Notes under the pieces: generated by a model
Seen by the model: only the letters and a program-made list of their open reading frames with translations
The model's database searches: none
Told to the model about the DNA's origin: nothing
Translations under genes and position numbers: made by a program
Part shown: positions 1 to 8,534 of the stretch, piece after piece
How positions within the stretch are numbered: position 1 is the stretch's first letter
How the letters are laid out: each line of letters opens with the position of its first letter
Source: Phycisphaerae bacterium RAS1
GTDB lineage: Bacteria > Planctomycetota > Phycisphaerae > UBA1845 > Fen-1342
Reading direction: 5' to 3'
Length of the DNA: 64,000 bases
Assembly (NCBI GenBank): GCA_007859745.1
Contig: SMLU01000003.1
Location: 1-64,000 of the forward strand

Positions 1-522
1 GAGCGAGCGGTTCTTAAGCCTCCGCTCCCTCACGGTCACGGCTCCGAAAGAGCTCTGCGCCGCGCGTGAGCAAGCGGTTCTTAAGCCTCCGCTCCCTCAC
101 GGTCACGGCTCCGAAAGAGCTCTGCGCCGCGCGTGAGCGAGCGGTTCTTAAGCCTCCGCTCCCTCGCGGTCGCGGCTCCGAAAGAGCTCTGCGCCGCGCG
201 TGAGCGAGCGGTTCTTAAGCCTCCGCTCCCTCACGGTCGCGGCTCGGAAAGAGCTCTGCGCCGCGCGTGAGCAAGCGGTTCTTAAGCCTCCGCTCCCTCA
301 CGGTCGCGGCTCCGAAAGAGCTCTGCGCCGCGCGTGAGCAAGCGGTTCTTAAGCCTCCGCTCCCTCACGGTCACGGCTCCGAAAGAGCTCTGCGCCGCGC
401 GTGAGCAAGCGGTTCTTAAGCCTCCGCTCCCTCACGGTCGCGGCTCCGAAAGAGCTCTGCGCCGCGCGTGAGCAAGCGGTTCTTAGGCCTCCGCTCCCTC
501 GCGGTCGCGGCTCGGAAAGAGA
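1..522. repeat. 67-bp tandem repeat array, about 7.8 copies
   Basis: Copies start at about 1, 68, 135, 202, 269, 336, 403 and 470, so the period is exactly 67 bp. Each unit contains a 'gcggttcttaagcctccgct' core, then a 'cctcacggtcgcggctc' segment and an 'agagctctgcgccgcgcgtg' segment. Copies differ at only a few positions, which suggests recent amplification or gene conversion. The array runs off the left edge of the window. The last, partial copy forms the 3' end of the nrnA-like gene. Related single copies occur near 12140 and 27410. Confidence 0.97.
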
Positions 523-1499
523 CTCGCCGCCGCCACGACGCGCTCGATCACCTCGCCGAGCTCGCCCCGCACGCGCGCCCCCGCACTGGCCACGTGCCCG
601 CCGCCCCCGAATGCTTCCGCGATCGGCAGCACGGCCGTCCCGCCTTCGCCGCGGAAGTTCACGCGAATGACGCCCGGCTCGCCCTCCGTGAAAAGCATCG
701 CCACCGTGATCCCCTCGATCGAGCGCGGGATTTCGACCTGGTTATCGATGACGTTGGCATCGCAGCCGGTGGCGGCGATTTCGGCCAGCGACGCACTGCT
801 CCACGCCACGCGGCCGTCGGCCGAAATGCGCGTATTCTGATGGATGAGCTGGTGCAGCGCGAACTCCTCGCGCGTCTGGCTGCGGTGCAGTCGTTCGCCG
901 ACTTCCGCGATGCGCGCTCCGGCGCGGGCGAGCTGATGCGCCACGTCGAGGCAGCGCGGCGTCGTGCTGGCCAGGGAAAAACCCTGCGTGTCGCTGTGAA
1001 TGCCGGCGTAGAGCAGCGTGGCGATGTCGGACGTCGCCGCGCAGCCCAGCGCGCACAGCAGCTCGAATGCCATTTCGGCCGTGCTGCTGCGGTGCGGATC
1101 GACCCAGTTCACGTCGCCGTATCGGGTGTTGGTGGCGTGATGGTCCACGTTGATGATCGGGGGCAGCGCCGCGAAGGCCGCCGCCTCGCCGGCGATGTTG
1201 ACGCGCTTCTCACGCGCCGTGTCCAGGATGAGTGACGCGTTGCAGGCCCGCACCTCGACCAGCGTCCCGCCGTGCATCGCCCCGAGCGCGGTCAGGTAGG
1301 TCAGTTTCCGCGCGACGCTCTCGGGCGGAAGGCTCAGCACGCAGGATTTTCCGATCGACGTCAGCCCCAGCCGCACGGCCCCCATGCTGCCCAGGCAGTC
1401 CGCATCCGGGTTGACGTGACCCAGAATCGCAATCCGCGAAGCGCCACGAAGCGCGTCCGCCGCCGCCCCCGCGCTGCTCTCACGTTCGGCTGAGATCAT
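483..1499 (-). CDS. nrnA: DHH-family phosphoesterase, NrnA-like (nanoRNase/pAp phosphatase)
   Basis: This 338-residue protein resembles bifunctional oligoribonuclease/3'-phosphoadenosine-5'-phosphate phosphatases, which degrade 2-5 nt RNA and recycle pAp in the cytoplasm. The DHH domain shows the metal-binding motif HVNPDADCLGS (residues about 28-38), a later aspartate in LDTA, and the signature NVDHHATN (about 115-122). The DHHA1 domain near the C-terminus has the GGGGH substrate motif. The last residues, PSRDREGAEA, are encoded by the final copy of the 67-bp array, so the C-terminus is repeat-derived. No Shine-Dalgarno is visible, but TAGAAT lies 6 nt before the ATG. Length is close to the usual 310-330 aa. 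Confidence 0.9.
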   Translation of the reverse strand: MISAERESSAGAAADALRGASRIAILGHVNPDADCLGSMGAVRLGLTSIGKSCVLSLPPESVARKLTYLTALGAMHGGTLVEVRACNASLILDTAREKRVNIAGEAAAFAALPPIINVDHHATNTRYGDVNWVDPHRSSTAEMAFELLCALGCAATSDIATLLYAGIHSDTQGFSLASTTPRCLDVAHQLARAGARIAEVGERLHRSQTREEFALHQLIHQNTRISADGRVAWSSASLAEIAATGCDANVIDNQVEIPRSIEGITVAMLFTEGEPGVIRVNFRGEGGTAVLPIAEAFGGGGHVASAGARVRGELGEVIERVVAAASLFPSRDREGAEA

Positions 1500-1505
1500 G
1501 CGCGA

Positions 1506-1511
1506 ATTCTA
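1506..1511 (-). promoter_or_regulatory. Putative -10 box 6 nt before the nrnA start codon
   Basis: TAGAAT on the minus strand is separated from the nrnA ATG by 6 nt. No Shine-Dalgarno lies between. The arrangement fits a leaderless promoter and recurs before several other genes in the window. No clear -35 box is seen. Confidence 0.4.
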
Positions 1512-1556
1512 CATCAGAACGCGCGGCGACGCCCTGGCTCGCCGGCGATGGCGACG

Positions 1557-2402
1557 TCAACCGGCGGCGGGCGAGAGCAGGTCGCGCGCCGCCTGCTCCA
1601 CCGCGTCGAGATCCTCACGATCGTGAAACTGAATCCCCTGTCGCAACAGCGCGGATACATCGGCCCGTGTCGGGTGCCGGAAGTAGCTGCGCTTCGACAA
1701 ATCCTGCGGATACGCGCCCTGCTCCGACGTCTCTCCCGCGTAGAAGCGGTTCAGCATCGGCGAAACCAGCGCCATCTGCTTCCGCAGTACGCCCAGCACC
1801 GTCCGCAGCCCGGCCATCGCAAACCGCCGCTGTTCGATGATCGGTCCGGCGTCCAGCCGCGACGCGATCTGATGCAGCGTCACCCCCGACTCGCTCTCGC
1901 CATTCCGCAGGTACCAGAAATAGGGCGACAATCCCGCATACGCCGGCAGCAGCGCGTAGTGCGCGTTGACGGCCGCGCGCGACGGCACTTCAACCAGTTG
2001 ATCCTGGAAGCGCGTCGTCGCGCTGAACGAAAGCAGAATCTCCGGGGCAAAACCGCGAACGCGCTCGACAATCGCCGGCTCGTTGATGTCGGCCGCGTCG
2101 ATCACCTCTGCCGGACTCCCCACGTGCCGCAGATACTCCGCGACGGTGGGGCACAGTCCCTTGCCACGCAGACGCATCGGCAGCAGACGATTCGTAAGCA
2201 ACTTGAACTTCGTGTAGGCCCACCCGCTGCGCAGGAACATGCGCCAGACGCCGATGATGTTCGACCGCTGCGACGGAAGCCGCGTGGTGATGAACACCGC
2301 CGCGATGTCCCGATGGTGCGCTTTCAGGAAGTCGCCCAGCGACAGCAGGCTCAGCAGGTTCCCGTTTGTAACCAGAACGGTTCGCAACGCACACCCAAAC
2401 AC
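1557..2402 (-). CDS. Formyltransferase-domain protein (methionyl-tRNA/sugar formyltransferase superfamily)
   Basis: This 281-residue protein belongs to the formyl_trans_N superfamily, which moves a formyl group from 10-formyltetrahydrofolate to an amine. The family core is visible as NAHYALLPAYAGLSPYFW (about residues 170-187), with the Asn-x-His pair and the LLP.Y.G loop. It is followed by SGVTLHQIASRLDAGPII, which holds the conserved aspartate. The protein starts 15 bp after a glycosyltransferase and reads the same way. A role in N-formylating an amino sugar or a related glycan precursor is therefore more likely than initiator tRNA formylation. That choice is inference. The N-terminal third is divergent. 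Confidence 0.8.
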   Translation of the reverse strand: MFGCALRTVLVTNGNLLSLLSLGDFLKAHHRDIAAVFITTRLPSQRSNIIGVWRMFLRSGWAYTKFKLLTNRLLPMRLRGKGLCPTVAEYLRHVGSPAEVIDAADINEPAIVERVRGFAPEILLSFSATTRFQDQLVEVPSRAAVNAHYALLPAYAGLSPYFWYLRNGESESGVTLHQIASRLDAGPIIEQRRFAMAGLRTVLGVLRKQMALVSPMLNRFYAGETSEQGAYPQDLSKRSYFRHPTRADVSALLRQGIQFHDREDLDAVEQAARDLLSPAAG

Positions 2403-2417
2403 GTTGTGGACGCCGGC

Positions 2418-3641
2418 CTACCCGCGTGCAACAGCCGCCTCGAGCGTCGCGACAAACGCCGATCCCAACGCATCGCGGGAAAACTGCGCCTCCGCCAGCG
2501 CCCGCGCCGCCCGGCCCATCGCCGGCAGCTCGCAGCGCCGCGCGCGCAGCGACAGCACCGCATCGGCGAAAGCCTTCGCGTCGTCTGGAGGCACTACGAC
2601 GCCGCAGCCGTGCTCGCGGATCAGCCCTGCCAGCCAGCCGGGATAATTGTTGAGCACCGGCAGCCCGCACGCAATGTAGTCGAAAAACTTGTTGGGCGAG
2701 GTGCCGTAGTAGAACGCCGGAATGTTCTTCAGAATCATCATGCCGATGTCCATCCGCGGCAGGATGCGGGCCAGCTCGGCCTTGGGCACCGACGCATGCC
2801 ACAGGCAGATTTCGCCCAGCCCCTCCGCCGCGCTGCGCTGCATCAGCCGCTCGCGCTGCCCGCCCTGGCCGATGAACACGAACCGCACGCCCTTCACACC
2901 ACGGCGCTTCAGCTCCGCCGCCGCGTCCAGCACGCCGTCCAATCCGTTCGCCAGGCCGTGCGCCCCGGTGAAGATCAGCCGGAAATCACCCGCCTCGCCG
3001 AAACGCGGATCGTCCAGCGGCGCATCATCCGGCTGAAACAGATCGAGGTCGGCCGCGTTGGGCACCAGCGCGACATGCTCGGCCGGATAACCGGTCTTGC
3101 AGATCCCCTCCTTGATGCCCGGCGCCAGCGCAATGATTCGGCGCGCGGCGCGGTAATACGTGCGCTCCATCCGCCGCGTGTACCACTTCAGCAGCGGGTT
3201 CCGGATGATTCCCATGGCGATCGGGAGCTCGGGCCACAGGTCGCGCACCTCAAATACGAACGGCACACCCAGCCCGCGGGCGCCCAGCATGCCCGGCTTG
3301 CCCACCGTCAGCGGCGTCGACGTCGCGAACACCAGGTCGGCCCTGCTGGATTTCACCAGTTCAGTCGCCGTCCGCGCAAATCGCTGAAACGCGAGAATGC
3401 GGCGAGCGAAGCCCATCTGGTTTGCGTAGGGCTCGGCGATGCACAGCACGCGAATGCCGTCGATCTCCTGCTCGGTGACCCGCCCGCGCACCTCAAAACA
3501 GCTCGCGGTGACATCGCTGACGCCGCAGATCATCGTGACGCTGTGTCCGGCGCGCAGCAGGCGCCGGCTCATCTCGTAGGAGCGCGTTCCCATGGCGCCC
3601 TTGGTGGTCGAAAAATGCTGGTGGATATACGCGACGTGCAT
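2418..3641 (-). CDS. Glycosyltransferase family 4, WbuB-like
   Basis: This 407-residue GT-B enzyme should transfer a sugar from a nucleotide donor in cell-surface glycan assembly. The N-terminus MHVAYIHQHFSTTKGAMGTR and the segment FEVRDLWPE are hallmarks of WbuB/L-fucosamine transferase-type GT4 proteins. The C-terminal donor-binding region contains FDYIACGLPVL. The start at 3641 is preferred over one 45 codons upstream. The homology begins there, and a purine-rich AGGA lies about 11 nt before it. The downstream formyltransferase follows after 15 bp, suggesting co-transcription. Confidence 0.88.
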   Translation of the reverse strand: MHVAYIHQHFSTTKGAMGTRSYEMSRRLLRAGHSVTMICGVSDVTASCFEVRGRVTEQEIDGIRVLCIAEPYANQMGFARRILAFQRFARTATELVKSSRADLVFATSTPLTVGKPGMLGARGLGVPFVFEVRDLWPELPIAMGIIRNPLLKWYTRRMERTYYRAARRIIALAPGIKEGICKTGYPAEHVALVPNAADLDLFQPDDAPLDDPRFGEAGDFRLIFTGAHGLANGLDGVLDAAAELKRRGVKGVRFVFIGQGGQRERLMQRSAAEGLGEICLWHASVPKAELARILPRMDIGMMILKNIPAFYYGTSPNKFFDYIACGLPVLNNYPGWLAGLIREHGCGVVVPPDDAKAFADAVLSLRARRCELPAMGRAARALAEAQFSRDALGSAFVATLEAAVARG

Positions 3642-3808
3642 GGACCGATAGTTCCTGCGGCCGATCGGGCCGCGTCGCGCCGGGCGCACCGACCCTCGAA
3701 TCATCGGCCGGACCGCAGCACCGGCCGAGTGTAGTTTGCCGCTCCACTCGGAGCAATTCGCGCATCGCCTAGCCAATTCTCCAGTGACTCATAACGGCGC
3801 CGCCGACG

Positions 3809-6166
3809 TCACGCGACCGGTCCGCGAAGCGCCAACCACGCCCGTAGCAGAACCTGCGTCGCAGCCTTGTCGGGGAATTCGTAGCCGCGGTACAGATCCG
3901 GATCGTGGTGAATCGCGACGCGCAGGTTGGGCGGGCCCACACAGCCGGGACAGCCATTCTCACAGCCGCAGCCTTCGAGCAGCTCGGCCGCCATCCGAAG
4001 CAGGTCGCTCGCGCACTCGTATCCGTGCCGGCAATAGCCGACCCCGCCCTCGTAACGGTCGTACAGGATGATGGTGCTGACGCCCAACTGCGAGGAATCA
4101 ACCACGCCGCCAATGTCGTAACGGTCGCTCATGGCCAGCGTCGGCAGCACCACCACCAGCAGATTGCGAATGCCGGAGAGCGCTTCGAACGCCTTGTGAC
4201 CCGCGTCGCGAAGCGCCGCCAGCGCATCGGGCGGCGGTTGAAACCAGCAGCCGCTGGTGTTGATCGTCTGCGGCGGCAGATCGGCCTTGGTCTGGCCGAT
4301 CAGTTCGGTGGTGTAGAACTTGAACTTGCGAAAAGCGGTCGTCTGCCACTTTACCAGCACGTCGCCGAAGCAGCGCCGCCCGCGCTCGGATCCGTCGCCG
4401 ACGAATCGAATGGGCTCGGTCAAACGCTGTCCGACGATGCGGCACTCGCTGGCCAGCACCGGCTGCGTGTAATAGTCGACCTCCTGCCTCTCTACCCGCG
4501 CCAGCTTTGCAGAGCAGTCCAACTCGCGAACCAGGTAGCTCTCGCCCTGGTGCAGGTAGACCGCGCCGGGGTAGATCAGTTCCGGCGCCGAAATCGAATC
4601 CACGTTCCCCAGCACCTCGCGCTTGCCGTCGCGCTCTTCAACGATCGCGTACGTCGCGCTGCTGATGGTGCGCAGGTCAACCTTCGCAGCCGCAAAGTCG
4701 GGCGAGGACCAGAAGTACCGCCCGTCCGTCTGCCGCAGCTTCGCGTCTTCGGCCATCGCGTCAGCCACCTCTGCCGCATTCCCGCCGAACCGGGCCAGGT
4801 CGTCCGCAGACAGCGGCAACTCGAACGCCGCGCAGCCGAGCTGCGCCGCCTGAATCAGCGGGTTCTGCGGGTCAATCACCGCTTTCTCCAACGGCTTGTC
4901 GAAGATGAACTCCGCGTTGCGCATCAGGTACTGATCGACCGGATCGTCATACGCCACGAAGATGGCCAGCGACTCATCCTGCCGCCGCCCGGCGCGGCCG
5001 GCCTGCTGCCAGAGACTGCACAGCGTCGACGGAAAGCCGATCAGGATGGCGGCGTCCAGCGAGCCGACGTCGATGCCCAGCTCCAGCGCGTTCGTGCTGC
5101 ACACGCCGAGCAGCCTGCCCGAGAACAGCGCCTGCTCGATTTCCCGCCGCTCCAGGGGCAGGTAGCCGCCGCGATAGGGCCGAATCCTGGCCGCCAGGTC
5201 CGGCCGCTTCCGCTGCGTCAGCGATTCCTGCAGATACTTGTACAGCAGTTCCGCCACGACACGCGCCTTGCCGAAGGCGATCGTCCCCGCGCCGGCCTCC
5301 AGCAGCGCCTCCATCAGCCGCTGCGCTTCGACATTCGCACTGCGCCGGCTGATGCGCGTGGCGTCGTCCACCCACGGCGGATTCCAGAGCACGAACCAGC
5401 GCCGTCCGCGCGGCGAGCCATCCCGGTCAATCAGCCGCATCGGCCGGCCCGTCAGGCGCTCCGCCAGCTCGCGCGGATTGCCCAGCGTGGCGGAGGCGCA
5501 CAGGAACTGCGGCGACGCGCCGTAATGCTCCGCAACGCGCTGCAGCCGCCGCACCACGCCGGCCACGTGGCTCCCGAAAATGCCGCGGTAGCTGTGAATC
5601 TCGTCGAGAATGACGTACTTCAGCCGAGCGAAAAAGCCCGCCCACTTCGCGTGGTAAGGCAGAACGCTGATGTGCAGCATGTCCGGATTGGTCAGCAGCA
5701 TGCTGGCGCTGCGGCGGATGCCGGGCCGCTTGCTCGTGGGCGTGTCGCCGTCGTAACAGCCGGGTTTGGCGATGTCGCCGATGCCGGCGGCGGCGACCAT
5801 CCGCTCGAGGTTGCCAAGCTGGTCATACGCCAGCGCCTTGCTGGGGAAGAGATACAACGCACGGGAGCCGGGATCGTCGATCAGCGACGAAAACACCGGC
5901 AGGTGAAAGCAGAGGCTCTTTCCCGACGCCGTGCCGGTGCAGACGACAAAGTTCTCGCCGGCCCCAGTCGCATCCAGTGCGTCTGCCTGGTGCCAATAGA
6001 GCTGCTCGATGTTTTCGGCGGTCAGCAGTCGCGAAAGACGGTCGGGCAGAGCGGACACGGGGGTGCGATACTCGGCGGCCCGCGGCTCAATACAGCGCGT
6101 CGCGGCGATCTGATCGCGGTAATGACGATCCCGGGTCAGTCGGGCAAGAAACGACTCGACGTTCAT
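3809..6166 (-). CDS. mrfA: DEAD/DEAH-box helicase with C-terminal DUF1998 zinc-binding domain (MrfA/Hrq1-like)
   Basis: About 785 residues. It is a superfamily 2 ATP-dependent helicase of the kind linked to mitomycin/crosslink repair in Bacillus (MrfA) and to yeast Hrq1. Walker A is TGTASGKSLCF, motif II is LDEIHSYRG and motif III is ASATLGN. Motif VI is in AGRAGRR. The C-terminal DUF1998 domain ends with a cysteine cluster CGCENGCPGC, as expected for the family's metal site. An upstream in-frame ATG exists at 6220. Those 18 codons contain a TATATATAT tract that looks like a -10 region, so 6166 is taken as the start. A GGAG lies about 16 nt before it, which is long spacing. Confidence 0.9.
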   Translation of the reverse strand: MNVESFLARLTRDRHYRDQIAATRCIEPRAAEYRTPVSALPDRLSRLLTAENIEQLYWHQADALDATGAGENFVVCTGTASGKSLCFHLPVFSSLIDDPGSRALYLFPSKALAYDQLGNLERMVAAAGIGDIAKPGCYDGDTPTSKRPGIRRSASMLLTNPDMLHISVLPYHAKWAGFFARLKYVILDEIHSYRGIFGSHVAGVVRRLQRVAEHYGASPQFLCASATLGNPRELAERLTGRPMRLIDRDGSPRGRRWFVLWNPPWVDDATRISRRSANVEAQRLMEALLEAGAGTIAFGKARVVAELLYKYLQESLTQRKRPDLAARIRPYRGGYLPLERREIEQALFSGRLLGVCSTNALELGIDVGSLDAAILIGFPSTLCSLWQQAGRAGRRQDESLAIFVAYDDPVDQYLMRNAEFIFDKPLEKAVIDPQNPLIQAAQLGCAAFELPLSADDLARFGGNAAEVADAMAEDAKLRQTDGRYFWSSPDFAAAKVDLRTISSATYAIVEERDGKREVLGNVDSISAPELIYPGAVYLHQGESYLVRELDCSAKLARVERQEVDYYTQPVLASECRIVGQRLTEPIRFVGDGSERGRRCFGDVLVKWQTTAFRKFKFYTTELIGQTKADLPPQTINTSGCWFQPPPDALAALRDAGHKAFEALSGIRNLLVVVLPTLAMSDRYDIGGVVDSSQLGVSTIILYDRYEGGVGYCRHGYECASDLLRMAAELLEGCGCENGCPGCVGPPNLRVAIHHDPDLYRGYEFPDKAATQVLLRAWLALRGPVA

Positions 6167-6262
6167 GTTTCGACCAGCAGCACTCCAGCGCAACTCCGAT
6201 ACCGAACATATATATAACATGCGTCCACCCGGTTGGCCAGCGCCGCCGGCCGCACCGCTTTT

Positions 6263-6492
6263 CCGAACCCGCCGCGCCTGGCGGCGGGTTGACGATCGTG
6301 AGCGAGCGGCGTCTCATGGGCTGGGGACGTCACCCCGCCGCTTGGCGCGGCGGGTTCGGACCGAGCTGCGCACCGAGCCCGCCGCTTGGCGCGGCGGGTT
6401 CGGACAGAGCTGCGCACCGAGCCCGCCGCTTGTCGCGGCGGGTTCGGACCGAGCTGCGCACCGAGCCCGCCGCTTGGCGCGGCGGGTTCGGA
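6263..6492. repeat. REPIN-like paired palindrome plus three extra tandem 44-bp arms
   Basis: A left arm (CCGAACCCGCCGCGCC...) and its inverted right arm (...GGCGCGGCGGGTTCGG) flank a core of about 40 bp containing GACGATCGT and GACGTCA, spanning 6263-6359. The right arm is then repeated three more times with a 44-bp period up to 6492. This fills most of the 500-bp gap between the helicase gene and rpsP. Confidence 0.9.
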
Positions 6493-6560
6493 CAGAGCTG
6501 CCCGCCGAGCCTGCCAGACCGCACAGTCACACCCGGCAATCCGTCGCCTGATCCACCCCC

Positions 6561-6589
6561 TTGGCAACGCTCCCGAATCGCCTTATAGT
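6561..6589 (+). promoter_or_regulatory. Putative sigma-70-type promoter of the rpsP-trmD-rplS-yraN block
   Basis: TTGGCA at 6561-6566 and TATAGT at 6584-6589 are separated by exactly 17 bp. They lie 75 bp upstream of the rpsP start. The region between the REPIN array and rpsP contains no other gene. Confidence 0.55.
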
Positions 6590-6663
6590 AAAGAACTCGT
6601 TTCGAATCGGCGGCCGGACGCCTCGTGCGGCCCGGCCGGAGTGATGGATCACGGAGTGCCGCG

Positions 6664-6915
6664 ATGGCGGTAAAGCTGCGTCTGAAGCGTTTTGGCCGTA
6701 CTCATAAGCCTCTCTATCGCCTGAGCGCCATGGACTCGCGCTGCCCGCGCGACGGCGTCACGGTCGAGGAGCTCGGTCAGTACGACCCCACCAATGCCGA
6801 TAAGTCCAAGCAGGTCCAGCTCAACGCCGAACGCATCAAGTACTGGCTCAGCGTTGGCGCCCAGCCGTCGGAGACGGTCGCCGGCCTGCTCAAGCTGTCC
6901 GGAATCAAGAAGTAG
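6664..6915 (+). CDS. rpsP: 30S ribosomal protein S16
   Basis: This 83-residue small-subunit protein has the canonical N-terminus MAVKLRLKRFGRTHKPLYR and the typical segment DSRCPRDG...LGQYDP. It binds 16S rRNA and helps 30S assembly. The start is set by this conserved N-terminus and by a GGAG 8 nt upstream. It heads the classic rpsP-trmD-rplS cluster. In most bacteria rimM lies between rpsP and trmD. Here only 30 bp separate the two genes, so rimM is absent from this position. Confidence 0.97.
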   Translation: MAVKLRLKRFGRTHKPLYRLSAMDSRCPRDGVTVEELGQYDPTNADKSKQVQLNAERIKYWLSVGAQPSETVAGLLKLSGIKK

Positions 6916-6945
6916 TGAATTCGCGGCGGTACATGGCTGCTCACC

Positions 6946-7830
6946 ATGCGAATCGACGTTTTGACACTGTTTCCCGAGGTAATGTCGCCGTATCTGGCGG
7001 CCAGCATCCTCGGTCGTGCGCAAGCCGCCGCTTTCGCTGAAATTCATCTCCACCAGCTTCGCGATTACTCCACCGACCCACATAAGAAAGTTGACGATCG
7101 CCCCTTCGGCGGCGGCCCCGGAATGGTGCTAATGTGTCAGCCCGTCGTCGATGCGGTCGCCGCGATTGAAAAACTGGACCAGCGCCCGGCCCTGCGGATC
7201 ATGCTCACCCCGCAGGGCCGGCCCTTTACGCAGCAGACCGCCCGCCGCTTTTCTGCCGCTCCTCGACTTCTGCTCATCTGCGGCCACTACGAAGGCTTCG
7301 ACGAACGCATCGTCGCGCTGCTGCAACCCGAAGAAATCAGCCTCGGCGATTTTGTCCTCACCGGAGGCGAAATCGCCGCTCTCGCAATGATCGATAGCGT
7401 CGTCCGGCTGCTGCCGGGCGTTCTCGGAAACGACGAGACGCTCAGCGCCGAGTCGTTCGACAACGGCCTGCTCGACTGTCCGCACTACACCCGCCCGCGC
7501 GCGTTTCGCGGGCTGGAAGCGCCGGCCGTGTTGCTCTCCGGCAACCACGCGGAAATCGCCGCGTGGAGGTCGCAGCAGGCCCGCGCGCGAACGGCCGAGC
7601 GCCGCCCGGATTTGCTGGAGGCCGCGCCACTCACGGACCAGCCTCTGGGGGACCGGCCTCTGGCCGGCCTGGCGAACGCCGGTAGCGGCCGGCCCCCGTG
7701 CCGGCCGTCGATGGCCGAAGACCGTTCGCACGATGTACGGCCGGCACGGGGGCCGGCCGCTACCGACCTGTCGCCGGCGGTGCGTACTTCGTCGTGCCCG
7801 GCTCTGCATCCGATGGTCTCGTCCTGCTGA
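6946..7830 (+). CDS. trmD: tRNA (guanine-N1)-methyltransferase
   Basis: TrmD methylates G37 of tRNAs that read CNN codons, preventing +1 frameshifting. The SPOUT-class knot and substrate motifs are clear: MRIDVLTLFPEV, DDRPFGGGPGMV, CGHYEGFDERI, and ISLGDFVLTGGE. The canonical protein would end near residue 228 (RRPDLL). The frame continues about 66 residues through copies of a GC-rich hairpin repeat, including a 27-bp inverted repeat at about 7680-7706/7740-7766, giving 294 aa. The tail is repeat-derived and probably disordered. The gene lies between rpsP and rplS and is probably co-transcribed with them. Confidence 0.95.
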   Translation: MRIDVLTLFPEVMSPYLAASILGRAQAAAFAEIHLHQLRDYSTDPHKKVDDRPFGGGPGMVLMCQPVVDAVAAIEKLDQRPALRIMLTPQGRPFTQQTARRFSAAPRLLLICGHYEGFDERIVALLQPEEISLGDFVLTGGEIAALAMIDSVVRLLPGVLGNDETLSAESFDNGLLDCPHYTRPRAFRGLEAPAVLLSGNHAEIAAWRSQQARARTAERRPDLLEAAPLTDQPLGDRPLAGLANAGSGRPPCRPSMAEDRSHDVRPARGPAATDLSPAVRTSSCPALHPMVSSC

Positions 7831-7888
7831 GTTTGCCGCGGCGGCGCGGGAAGCGTTGACCGCTCAGAATGGAAAGTGAGTCGCTGCG

Positions 7889-8362
7889 ATGAGAAACCCC
7901 CTGTTTGATGTCGTCGAGAAGAAGTACAAACGCGCCGCCGTCCTCGATTTTGAGATCGGCGACACGGTCGTCGTAACCATCCGCATCGTCGAAGGCGACA
8001 AGGAGCGGCTTCAGGACTTCGAGGGCGCCGTGATCGCCCGCAAAGGCAGCGGCCTGGACGAAATGTTCACCGTCCGCCGCCTGGTAGGCAACGAGGGCGT
8101 CGAGCGCATCTTCCCCGTGCACTCGCCCAAGATCGCGTCCATCAAGAGCGTCCGCAGCGGCAAGATCCGCCGCTGCAAGCTCTACTTCCTGCGCGACCGC
8201 GTCGGCAAGGCCCGCAAGCTCCGCGAGCGCCGCATCTCCGCCGAAGCCCGTAAGGCCGCGTCCGACGCCCGCGCCGCGCGCGCCAAGGTGGTGGCCGAAG
8301 CAGCCGAGGCCGTCGCCGCCGCCAAGGCCGGCCGCGGCGAGCCGGCGCTGGCGTCAAGCTGA
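7889..8362 (+). CDS. rplS: 50S ribosomal protein L19
   Basis: 157 residues. The conserved core covers about residues 1-112, including [24 protein letters not shown] and FTVRRL...GVERIFP. L19 sits at the 30S-50S interface. A purine-rich GGAAAGTGAG lies upstream of the ATG. The C-terminus has an Ala/Arg/Lys-rich extension of about 40 residues beyond the 115-residue bacterial norm. Such extensions are not needed for the core fold. Confidence 0.97.
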   Translation: MRNPLFDVVEKKYKRAAVLDFEIGDTVVVTIRIVEGDKERLQDFEGAVIARKGSGLDEMFTVRRLVGNEGVERIFPVHSPKIASIKSVRSGKIRRCKLYFLRDRVGKARKLRERRISAEARKAASDARAARAKVVAEAAEAVAAAKAGRGEPALASS

Positions 8363-8386
8363 GCCGATCCGAGCCGCGACCCTTCG

Positions 8387-8502
8387 TAGGGTCCGCTGTG
8401 CGGACCTCTTCTTCCGTCAGCACGGTGGCGGCCTGCGGAAAAAAGGTCCGCACAGCGGACCCTACCGTCTGCGGAAAAAAGGTCCGCACAGCGGACCCTA
8501 CC
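8387..8502. repeat. Inverted and tandem copies of an 18-bp hairpin repeat
   Basis: The unit TAGGGTCCGCTGTGCGGA and its reverse complement TCCGCACAGCGGACCCTA occur in one forward and two inverted copies, separated by A/T-rich CTGCGGAAAAAAGG. They fill the gap between rplS and yraN and could form a strong stem in the transcript. Confidence 0.85.
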
Positions 8503-8534
8503 GTCTCAGAAGGCGGCTTGGACGAACCGGGACT

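Noticed and set aside
1-522. Possible CRISPR array at the left edge
   Set aside because: The 67-bp units are directly adjacent and nearly identical over their full length, so there are no spacers.
1548-3734. 728-codon plus-strand open frame opposite the formyltransferase and glycosyltransferase genes
   Set aside because: It is antisense to two recognisable proteins, is Arg/His/Gln-rich without domains, and is explained by high GC content.
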